A DNA stretch of 64,000 nt from an uncultured Erysipelotrichaceae bacterium (GTDB lineage Bacteria; Bacillota_I; Bacilli_A; Erysipelotrichales; Coprobacillaceae). The stretch is taken from NCBI GenBank assembly GCA_900538465.1, contig UPXV01000012.1, forward strand, positions 1-64,000, written 5' to 3'. Below, one piece after another: positions 53,801-61,200 of the stretch (its first letter is position 1; the number at the start of each line of letters is the position of its first letter). Below the pieces are notes generated by a model that did no database searches, had not been told where the DNA came from, and saw only the letters and a program-made list of their open reading frames with translations. The translations under genes and the position numbers were made by a program.

Positions 53801-55409
53801 CAATACCACATTGAGACCCCGCAAGAAAACGATAGTTAATTTCTACTTTTTGCTTGCGATCTTTGCCGGTTCCCTCTGCCTGATACACATAAATGCTATC
53901 AATCAGTTCTACCAGCATAGAACGGTTCAGCTCTGTTACAGTTTCATACTTGCGTATGGTTTCCAAAAATTGATTGGTGCTCTGGGTTTTCTTTTCCTCG
54001 GCTATGATCCTTGCTTTCAAATCATCCCTCTTTTGGGTGAGCTCTTTCTGCTCGTTCTCATAAGCCGACGACATTTTCTCGAAACGTTCATCTGAAATCT
54101 TCCCCAAAGCATTCTGCTCAAAGAGCTTCATAATTACACTGTCAATTTCCGCAATCCGTTTTTCAGCTATTTCCAAGTCCTGCCTGAATTGCTTGATTTT
54201 CTGGCCGCCGCCTTTTTCGCTCAATTCGTGCATTTCTTCGATGAACTGATCGCCCAGGGCTTCCATGCTCTTAATGTGTTTCTGAATATCGCCCATAACA
54301 ATCTGCTGTAATGCGTCATACGAAATTGCGTGTGTCGTACAAAGATTGCTGTTTCTCGCATAGGTCCTGCAGCGGAACCGGGGCTCCCTTCCATTTGGAT
54401 TTGAGAAAGCCATATTGCGGCCGCAATCCGGGCATTTCACAAGCCCCACAAACATATTAGGGCGTCCTGTCTTATTAGGCCGTTTCTTCACGCTGATAAA
54501 TTTCTGTACCAGCTCAAAGGTTTCCTCGTCCACAATAGCCTCATGGGTATTTCGTACTATGATCCAGTCCTCTTTAGGAACCGATACCAGTTTTTTGTTC
54601 TTAAATGATTTTGTCTGTGTCTTATGAGACACCATGTGACCCAGATACACTTGATTCTCCAAAATCATTTTTACATTTTTCCCCACCCAGTCTGTCGGAA
54701 ACTTGAATCCGGTGCTTGTGTCCAGTGTGCCGTTCTTCATTGCCCTGTATGCCCGTGGGATTAAAATTCCATCCTCACATAGAGCCCTTGCAATCTGATG
54801 TACGCTGTTGCCTTGCTTCGATAATTCAAAGATACGCTTGACGGTAGGCGCTGTTTCCGGGTCTATCAGTAATTGACGTTTGTTCTTTGGATCGACCGTA
54901 TAACCATATGGGGCAAAGGAACCGCAAAACCCACCATTCAAAGCCATCGTTTTCTTGACGCTGCGGATTTTCTTTGATGTGTCACGGGCATAATACTCAT
55001 TCATAATGGATTTGAACGGCATCATTTCATTTTCATCAAACCTTGTGTCAACATCGTCATTCAGGGCAATAAACAAAATGTCATTGTTGGGGAAGATTTC
55101 TTCCACATAGTACATGAACATGGCATTGTTTCGCCCGAAACGCGACATATCCTTGACCATGATACCGGTTGGCCTTGTATCTTCCATAGCATCCTTAATC
55201 ATACGGTTCAGGTCCGGCCGGTCGAAGGTGGTTCCGGAAATTCCATCGTCCACATATTCGCCGATCACTTCAAAGCCTTTTTCTTTTGCATGATACCTTA
55301 ACATCTGCAACTGGTTGGTAATGCTGTTGCTTTCCTTATCAGCATCCCCGTCATCTTTGGATAAACGTGCATATAATCTAACTGGAAGTTTTGTCTGCTG
55401 TTTTAACAT
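53796..55409 (-). CDS. large serine recombinase (TnpX/Tn4451-type)
   Basis: 537 residues. Resolvase domain (about 10-155) with catalytic Ser in YARLSKDD, then DGISGTTFDRPDLNRMI and VKDMSRFGRN. The recombinase domain follows (about 165-275), a zinc ribbon CPDCGRN...C...C near 335-375, and a coiled coil (about 390-470). It joins and excises the element by double-strand cuts at a 2-bp core. Its last codons and stop run into the fic sequence, so the gene end marks the attachment site. Confidence 0.94.
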   Translation of the reverse strand: MLKQQTKLPVRLYARLSKDDGDADKESNSITNQLQMLRYHAKEKGFEVIGEYVDDGISGTTFDRPDLNRMIKDAMEDTRPTGIMVKDMSRFGRNNAMFMYYVEEIFPNNDILFIALNDDVDTRFDENEMMPFKSIMNEYYARDTSKKIRSVKKTMALNGGFCGSFAPYGYTVDPKNKRQLLIDPETAPTVKRIFELSKQGNSVHQIARALCEDGILIPRAYRAMKNGTLDTSTGFKFPTDWVGKNVKMILENQVYLGHMVSHKTQTKSFKNKKLVSVPKEDWIIVRNTHEAIVDEETFELVQKFISVKKRPNKTGRPNMFVGLVKCPDCGRNMAFSNPNGREPRFRCRTYARNSNLCTTHAISYDALQQIVMGDIQKHIKSMEALGDQFIEEMHELSEKGGGQKIKQFRQDLEIAEKRIAEIDSVIMKLFEQNALGKISDERFEKMSSAYENEQKELTQKRDDLKARIIAEEKKTQSTNQFLETIRKYETVTELNRSMLVELIDSIYVYQAEGTGKDRKQKVEINYRFLAGSQCGIA

Positions 55410-55506
55410 TTCTGCTCCTTTCCAACAGCAAACAAACTACTTTGTACTCTATGATTATATCATGTTTCCAGACTATTTTCAGCCATTTGCTGCGTTATTT
55501 TTTCGG

Positions 55507-55653
55507 CTAACCGGCACTGTTTTCCTGCTCAATTTCCTTTTGTATCAATCTTTTTATCAAATGCTGCAACTGGACTGTTCCAGAAAAAGTTGCTGTTACA
55601 TAAAATGTCGTGTTCCCGATCTGGATCGTGTCTGACTGTTTTTGGTTCTCCAT
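55507..55653 (-). CDS. tnpW: TnpW-like transposon protein
   Basis: 48 residues from ATG 55653 (site GAGGTGGAAC). IGNTTFYVTATFSGT followed by LIKRLIQKEI is the pattern of the TnpW family found beside TnpX-type recombinases. Its role is unknown. The position next to the recombinase supports the call. Confidence 0.7.
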   Translation of the reverse strand: MENQKQSDTIQIGNTTFYVTATFSGTVQLQHLIKRLIQKEIEQENSAG

Positions 55654-55708
55654 GTTCCACCTCATTTCCGGGTAACAAAAAAACACCATCGCTGGTGCTT
55701 TCCTGTCA

Positions 55709-56557
55709 TTATACATTTGTTATTTTCCGCGAATACTCCCTGCTTTGCAGGTCAATCTCCGCATAGACCATATTGTTGTCGTTAAGTTCTGTCTGGCCCG
55801 TCTGAATACAGGCCGTGTCAAGTATCTGGTTTATCCATTTCCCTTTTTCCGTATCAGGGCTTTCGTGAATATGCCCGTGCAAGGAGAGCAGCGGCTGTTT
55901 CTTTTTCAGGAAATCATAAATATCTACAGAGCCTATATCCAAATCCTGATACAAAAGCTGTCCCAGCCTCAATCCGGCAGGAGGCATGTGCATCACATAG
56001 ACTGTCTGCCTGAGATTTTCCGGTTCCGGCAAATCTTTCAGAATATCGCACATAAGAGGAAGTTCTGTCCTTGAATACTCCAGCCAGTTATATATCCTGT
56101 CATAGCCGTATTCATTGGAAATACCGGCAACAGTGCTCAGCTGCCTCTGCGGAATATAATGCGTTTCTGTGACAACCCTATCCTTGCACCCGAAAGGATG
56201 GTCTAAAATATGGTTCATTCCAATAAACTCATATTCACCAACTCGAACCTTTTTGCCGGCTATATTATGAATATTTCCCGATTCCCCGCAGACTGTATCA
56301 AACAGTCCATCCACTGACAGAAGATCGTCATTCCCTAGCATGGCGAGATATGTAATGCCATGCTTTTCAAGTTCCGAAAAATAGTCCCTTAAAAATCCAT
56401 TGATAAACGAAGGCTGCTCCAGATGTCTTTCACCAAGTTTAGGAAGCATATCCCCGCCATTCACAATGACGCCGATATTTTTCTTAATGGCAATGTCCAT
56501 CGTTTTCCTGTATTTGCTTTTATCTCCATGCAAATCAGTAACATATAATATTTTCAT
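55709..56557 (-). CDS. metallophosphoesterase
   Basis: 282 residues. Calcineurin-like metal ligands: DLHGD at the N-terminus, NGGDM, GNDD, a histidine in YVMHMPPAG and the C-terminal LHGHIHES. The two-metal site should hydrolyse phosphodiesters or phosphomonoesters; the substrate is unknown. The start at 56557 follows AAAGGTGG. It overlaps no other gene and lies upstream of the TnpW-like gene. Confidence 0.85.
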   Translation of the reverse strand: MKILYVTDLHGDKSKYRKTMDIAIKKNIGVIVNGGDMLPKLGERHLEQPSFINGFLRDYFSELEKHGITYLAMLGNDDLLSVDGLFDTVCGESGNIHNIAGKKVRVGEYEFIGMNHILDHPFGCKDRVVTETHYIPQRQLSTVAGISNEYGYDRIYNWLEYSRTELPLMCDILKDLPEPENLRQTVYVMHMPPAGLRLGQLLYQDLDIGSVDIYDFLKKKQPLLSLHGHIHESPDTEKGKWINQILDTACIQTGQTELNDNNMVYAEIDLQSREYSRKITNV

Positions 56558-57285
56558 GCCGCATACCACCTTTTGTACTAATTTCAAAAATCTATCTTTC
56601 TGATTATACCATATCATGGGATAACTTTCAGTGCGTTACTTTGTTTTGTTTGTTTTTGTCGGAGATATGTTGTATTGATTCCCCCCTTCCGTGATTTCTA
56701 TATTCTTTCATCAAAACCACATGAATAGGTCGGACCTGCGCCTATACAGTCACAGACCCGGCCCATTGTATCTGATTTCGATTTTGTTGCCGTATTTGCC
56801 ACGCCCCCCGGCAAGCCCTGGTCTACCAGGGCGGGGCTGTCACAGGCTGCGGATAGCGTCACCGCATCATAGCCCCGCATACGCCGCCGCTTTGCCAGAG
56901 CAGGCGAACGCCGCAGGAACTCTCCCCAAGTCTTTAGGGAGCCGTGAGGAAGTACCATTATGATCTGCGTCGTTATCGCGTCCGGCCTGCCACAGCCGGT
57001 TTCGTGGGTTGCGTTGATCGCTCGGACAGCCTGGATTCATCACCTCCTTAGGCTGCCTGTCACCGCGCCGCCCCATCTGCCGCTCGGAACACAGAATGAA
57101 GTACCTGTAACAGCGTATATTCGGTTGTCAAGGAGCAAGCGAGGGGCATGGCAGTTATGACATTATTTCAGTTGGGGCGGGCCGGAGCATGTGCTATACG
57201 GCCACACCCGTCAGGCTTGTCCCGCCGGATAAATATGTCCCTCTATTATTCATTTCATTTTTGAGGGTTATTTTCGGGGGCTGAC
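56558..57285. other. gene-poor high-GC segment of the element
   Basis: About 730 bases, of which 56690-57200 are the most GC-rich of the window. The minus strand has two overlapping short frames of 57 and 86 residues; the first begins MNPGCPSDQRN near a GGAGG, the second covers 56698-56958. Both are odd in composition (Arg/Ala/Gly/Cys rich) and resemble no family I know. The segment could be a structured RNA, a transfer origin or a decayed gene. Confidence 0.45.
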
Positions 57286-57705
57286 TCAAATTTCTTCCAA
57301 AATTTTTTTCAGACGCCGAAGCCCGCGCTGGATTCCTTCATGCACGGAGCTTACCGCCGAATGTTCGCTTTTGGCAATTTCCGAAAAGCTCATGCCAAGC
57401 AGATAATGCGAGCATATCCGGTTTCGCTGTTTTTCCGGTAACATAGAAATAGCTCGGAACAACCTGGCACGTTCTTCTTTCTGAATCAGAATATCTTCCG
57501 GTGCCAGCACGATCACAAGGGCATCATGTTCAACATTCTTGTCATAGTCCAAAGAGAAATATGCCTTATGCCGGTATGTACGCAGAAAATAGGCTGCCTC
57601 GTTTAATTTATATTCCCGGAGCAGGTCGGCCACCTCGTCAGGCACTTCAACAACAGTATCTTTTGTATAAAACGGGTAATAGTCCCGCAGGTTAATTTCT
57701 TTCAT
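57286..57705 (-). CDS. sigma-70-like (region 4) protein of the mobile element
   Basis: 139 residues from ATG 57705, with GGAGG upstream. The C-terminal ~60 residues carry sigma region 4: LPEKQRNRICSHYLLGMSFSEIAKSEHSAVSSVHEGIQRGLRRLKK. Region 2 is not recognisable. Similar proteins occur in Tn916-like and related elements, where they are thought to set transfer-gene expression. It follows a hairpin-rich leader. Confidence 0.8.
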   Translation of the reverse strand: MKEINLRDYYPFYTKDTVVEVPDEVADLLREYKLNEAAYFLRTYRHKAYFSLDYDKNVEHDALVIVLAPEDILIQKEERARLFRAISMLPEKQRNRICSHYLLGMSFSEIAKSEHSAVSSVHEGIQRGLRRLKKILEEI

Positions 57706-58030
57706 GGGTAATTCCTCCAATTTCGATTTTTAGATTGGTAAGCAAAATCGAAATCAGAGGGTGGAGAACGGCAGCGTGGATAACTCTTGTTGTAACAGCC
57801 GCTTATATATGAAATGCGCGCCCATAGAAGAATGGGCGCGCAGGAAGGTGTATGATATAAAACTATTGTAAATTCGGCCAAACTTAAAAACGCCGCAATC
57901 CACACCACATGGATTACGGCGCATAAAGCTTTATATGTAAAATAACCATTCTGTTGAATATTACCCTTTGGTAGCATTATCAGCCCTCCCCGAAAAGGAA
58001 GCGCAGAAGGCTTATCCTTCATCAGCCTCC
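57706..58030 (-). promoter_or_regulatory. hairpin-rich leader of the sigma-like gene, possible attenuator
   Basis: Two very stable inverted repeats: CGCCGCAATCC / GGATTACGGCG (about 57891-57921), followed by TTTTT on the minus strand, and GCGCGCCCAT / ATGGGCGCGC (57816-57841). An open frame starting MLPKGNIQQ after GGGGAGGG runs through both hairpins. This looks like a leader-peptide attenuator: ribosomes in the leader would decide whether the terminator forms. Confidence 0.5.
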
Positions 58031-58166
58031 TTTTGGGGGATTATACAGGAGTAAATTCTATGTTCTTTCCTGAAACATCATAGTTTTGGTAAGGCTTATA
58101 TAAAATGTGTTTTGAGGTAATCACGGTCTCAAACGGATTTTACAAGAGAGCCTCATATTATAATAG

Positions 58167-58200
58167 AGACCACAAGACAAATAAAATTGCCTTGTGGTCT
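58167..58200 (-). terminator. terminator of the winged-helix regulator
   Basis: AGACCACAAG / CTTGTGGTCT, perfect 10-bp arms, just after the stop. The T-run on the minus strand is interrupted. Confidence 0.6.
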
Positions 58201-58203
58201 TTC

Positions 58204-58647
58204 TCAGAATACTTCAAATTTATAACCTATGCCAATAACACTTTTTATATAGTCTGGGGCGTCTTGCGTAACTTTCAGCTTCTTCCGCAGATTGCTCACA
58301 TGGTTGTTGACTGCCTTGCGGGAGTAGTAGGAATAATCCTCGTTCCAGACCAATTCCATAATCAGTTCATAAGTAAATACTCGTTTCGGGTGAGTAATTA
58401 ACAAAGCAAGAATGTCAAATTCCTTAGCCGTTAATTTGATTTCCTGCTCGCCAATACATACAATCCGTTGTTCCTGGCAGAAGTATAAATCACCTATGCG
58501 AATCTCTGTAAATGGTTCATCAATGGCTGTCTGCATCCTATAATTTTCGGAAATGGCGCATGGGCTGTTAGCCAGATCATTCTGTAACTTTTGAGAATTG
58601 ATAAGATAATTTACTAACTCCTGACGCTGACGGGTGCTTAACAGCAT
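58204..58647 (-). CDS. winged-helix regulator without receiver domain; 5' end frameshifted
   Basis: The open part encodes 147 residues. The C-terminal ~95 form an OmpR/PhoB-type winged helix (IKLTAKEFDILALLITHPKRVFT, then NHVSNLRKKL and GIGYKFEVF). No receiver domain. The ATG at 58647 has no ribosome site. A good site and ATG lie at 58709, but that frame stops after three codons; adding one A to the AAA run at 58702-58704 would join it and give about 20 more residues (MGKLAVFDISEPGG...). Confidence 0.7.
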   Translation of the reverse strand: MLLSTRQRQELVNYLINSQKLQNDLANSPCAISENYRMQTAIDEPFTEIRIGDLYFCQEQRIVCIGEQEIKLTAKEFDILALLITHPKRVFTYELIMELVWNEDYSYYSRKAVNNHVSNLRKKLKVTQDAPDYIKSVIGIGYKFEVF

Positions 58648-58732
58648 GAGCAGCTTTTCTGCAATTATGCCGCCCGGTTCAGATATATCAAATACAGCTA
58701 ATTTCCCATACCGTCACCCCTTCCATCAGTGT

Positions 58733-58746
58733 AAGTACTTGTACTT
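58733..58746. promoter_or_regulatory. palindrome upstream of the winged-helix gene
   Basis: AAGTAC-TT-GTACTT, perfect 6-bp arms. A close relative lies upstream of the AraC-GNAT gene at 61152. Confidence 0.5.
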
Positions 58747-58835
58747 TCATTTTGACTGAATAAAGCTGCCATTCGTCACTTTTAGCATGACTATATAAAA
58801 ACATAACCCCTTATAATACAGAAACAGTTTCTTGT

Positions 58836-60164
58836 TTAATAAGAATATTTTTTCCTGTAATGTATCAGGCAGATGGCAGATACGACAAACATAATCCCCT
58901 CTGCGACAGGTACCGCCAGCCATACTCCCGTTATTCCCCAAATACGGGGCAATAGCAAAATACCCCCGGCCAGCAGTCCGAATGTCCGCAAAAAAGAAAG
59001 AACTGCAGATATTTTTCCGTTTGACAATGCTGTGAACATTGCGGATGTAAAATTATTCAAACCGCAGAATAGAAAACTATATGAAAAAATAGTGAAACCA
59101 TTCGCTGCAATTTGATATACTTCCGACGTATCATTCGCAAACAACCGTACAATATAGGAGCCGCCAAACATGGAAACCGCAAAGATCAGTACCGATGCCA
59201 ACCCGATAAACCGCATACTGATAGAGAAAACCCTTTTCTGCTGAATCTTATTCCTATTTCCATAGTTAAATCCGATGATAGGCGCTATTCCCATAGAGTA
59301 ACCGATATACAGCGTGTTCAGCAGAAATTGGGAGTAGATAATAATTGTGATGGCCGCAACGCCATCCTCTCCCAGCAGTTTCATCATAGTGCGATTGAAC
59401 AGGAATGTCGTAACAGCAGTTGCAAGCTGAGCTACCATTTCAGAGGAGCCGTTAAAACAGCTTTCTCCGATGACTGCCAATTTCAATTTTGGCTTTGTGA
59501 AAGACAGCGTTCCTTTGCTCCGGGCAAAATATGCCAGCCCGACGACTGTGGGGATCAGGAAGCCAAAGCCCGTCCCCAAAGCTGCGCCCTGGATACCCAG
59601 GTCATAGAGGACAATGAAAACATAGTCCAAAATGATATTCGCCACGCCAGCCAGCACAGATAATCCAAAACCAAGACCCGGTTTTCCGGCTGTCACAAAG
59701 AGGTTTGCAAGCAGCGTCTGCAATATATTCGCTGGAATAAATAAAAGCAGCACCATGAGATAGCCTTTACAGTAGGGAAAGAGCAGGTCGCTGGCTCCAA
59801 GGGCATAAATGATTTTGTCAATCCAAATTGTCCCGCCCAAAAGAATGAGAAATCCAATCACTGCGCCTGTGATAATAAGCAGGGTGAAATCTTCCTTTGC
59901 CTCCTGATTTTTACCTGCTCCCATTTTTCTGGAAACAATCGCGTTTCCGCCCGTTGCAATCATTGTACCCAGCCCTACCGAGATATTGATAACAGGGCAC
60001 ACGATGTTGATAGAGGAAAGTGCGTCCGTATTGACAAACTGCGCCACAAAAATTGTGTCCACGATGGTATATAGTCCCATAAAAATCATCATCACGATGG
60101 TGGGAAATGCGAAGCGCAGGAGTGATCCTGCGCTCCATTTTTGGTCTAAAATGTTATCATCCAT
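58836..60164 (-). CDS. MATE-family efflux transporter
   Basis: 442 residues and twelve membrane helices in two similar halves. LLRFAFPTIVMMIFMGLYTIVDTIFVAQF opens the first half and VGLGTMIATGGNAIVSRKMGAG follows. It exports drugs or metabolites by Na+ or H+ antiport. The start at 60164 follows AGGAGAAAGG; a much longer reading frame upstream lies within the AraC-GNAT gene and is not used. The start overlaps the preceding gene by 8 bp, so it is an operon with that regulator. Confidence 0.92.
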   Translation of the reverse strand: MDDNILDQKWSAGSLLRFAFPTIVMMIFMGLYTIVDTIFVAQFVNTDALSSINIVCPVINISVGLGTMIATGGNAIVSRKMGAGKNQEAKEDFTLLIITGAVIGFLILLGGTIWIDKIIYALGASDLLFPYCKGYLMVLLLFIPANILQTLLANLFVTAGKPGLGFGLSVLAGVANIILDYVFIVLYDLGIQGAALGTGFGFLIPTVVGLAYFARSKGTLSFTKPKLKLAVIGESCFNGSSEMVAQLATAVTTFLFNRTMMKLLGEDGVAAITIIIYSQFLLNTLYIGYSMGIAPIIGFNYGNRNKIQQKRVFSISMRFIGLASVLIFAVSMFGGSYIVRLFANDTSEVYQIAANGFTIFSYSFLFCGLNNFTSAMFTALSNGKISAVLSFLRTFGLLAGGILLLPRIWGITGVWLAVPVAEGIMFVVSAICLIHYRKKYSY

Positions 60165-61008
60165 TGTCGCCTTTCTCCTGTTTTGGTGATAGAATGAGCC
60201 GTTGGGTGGGATAGCCAAATTCAGTGAGAAGCTCCGACTCGGCAAAACCCAGACGTTTATAGTCCTCTCTCTGTCCTGTATCGGCTTTATCTCCCTCGCG
60301 GAAAGTAGTAATACTGATTTCACGGCCTGCAAATATATTGCACATCATAAACTCAAGGAAAGCCTTTGCCACTCCATAATGCCGATATTGCGGATGCACA
60401 GCCAGAAAGTCGATGCTTCCGGTCTGATAAGAAAATGCGGCAGCTCCAATGATAGTAGCACCATCCCGCATAATAAGGGCCTGGCGCTGTCCGACATATT
60501 GCCTGACTTGTTCCAGATGGGCGTTTTCATCAAGGCAGGGAAAACCGTCAATGACAAGTGTAATAAAATTCATCCAGTCGGGAATATCTTCCAGCGTAGC
60601 ATAGGAAATCTCTTGCATAATCGTATCAGGAACATTTGGGTTTTTGTTCAATGTAAATTCCAGTTGCAAAGGATAAAAGACTTCGTTTTGTCTATATTCC
60701 AGCGGCGTTTGCTTATACATGGATTTGAAGATGGAAGTAAACGCCTGTTGGCTTTCATAGCCGGCGATCAGCGCAATTTCAATAATCGGCTTTTTAGAAA
60801 ACACTAATAGCTTTGCCGCTTCGGTCAGCTGCCTGCGCTGGATATAGTCGTGAAGCGTAATCCCAACCGTATCTGTGAACATTCGGTGCAGATGGTACTT
60901 GGAATAGCAAACCGCATTTGCAACAGCGTCTAAATCCAATTTTTCATTGAGATGTGATTCGATGTAAGAAATCACTGCCGCTATATTCTCAACTTTTTGG
61001 CTGTTCAT
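60157..61008 (-). CDS. AraC-family regulator fused to GNAT acetyltransferase domain
   Basis: 283 residues from ATG 61008 (site GGAGGG). N-terminal AraC HTH (about 8-105: LDLDAVANAVCYSKYHLHRMF and IIEIALIAGYESQQAFTSIFKSMY). The C-terminal part (about 150-275) is a GNAT domain with AVHPQYRHYGVAKAFLEFMM as acetyl-CoA site. Such fusions are known in Lachnospiraceae-type genomes. The following MATE gene is cotranscribed and probably the controlled target. Confidence 0.85.
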   Translation of the reverse strand: MNSQKVENIAAVISYIESHLNEKLDLDAVANAVCYSKYHLHRMFTDTVGITLHDYIQRRQLTEAAKLLVFSKKPIIEIALIAGYESQQAFTSIFKSMYKQTPLEYRQNEVFYPLQLEFTLNKNPNVPDTIMQEISYATLEDIPDWMNFITLVIDGFPCLDENAHLEQVRQYVGQRQALIMRDGATIIGAAAFSYQTGSIDFLAVHPQYRHYGVAKAFLEFMMCNIFAGREISITTFREGDKADTGQREDYKRLGFAESELLTEFGYPTQRLILSPKQEKGDNG

Positions 61009-61151
61009 GGTTTCCCTCCTTCCTGCTTTCATTATAATAAAATGGGACATGCCGCTTTTCATTATTCTTGCGGTCTTTTCATATATACACCCCAGGAACA
61101 TTTTAGGTAATCTGCGGCCATTTCTTTTATCAATAATGTTGCGTGTTATGA

Positions 61152-61165
61152 AAGTACATGTATTT
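61152..61165. promoter_or_regulatory. palindrome-like site upstream of the AraC-GNAT gene
   Basis: AAGTAC-AT-GTATTT, five of six arm pairs match. Similar to the perfect palindrome at 58733. Confidence 0.4.
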
Positions 61166-61200
61166 TTCCGTTATGCAATGCAAAATTGAAAAGTATTTGG

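Noticed and set aside
56691..57160. Several frames on both strands in the GC-rich segment
   Set aside because: They overlap each other, have odd composition and no known domain; described as one unresolved segment instead of as genes.
57702..58022. 106-residue frame upstream of the sigma-like gene
   Set aside because: It runs through two very stable hairpins, one with a T-run, and overlaps the next gene start; treated as a leader, with only its 5' part possibly translated.
58105..58401. 98-residue plus-strand frame
   Set aside because: Crosses the terminator and lies antisense to the winged-helix gene.
59112..59663. 183-residue frame on the plus strand
   Set aside because: Lies wholly antisense to the MATE gene, whose membrane protein pattern is clear; composition is that of a shadow frame in GC-richer DNA.
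60202..60807. 201-residue frame on the plus strand
   Set aside because: Antisense to the AraC-GNAT gene, no ribosome site, no domain.
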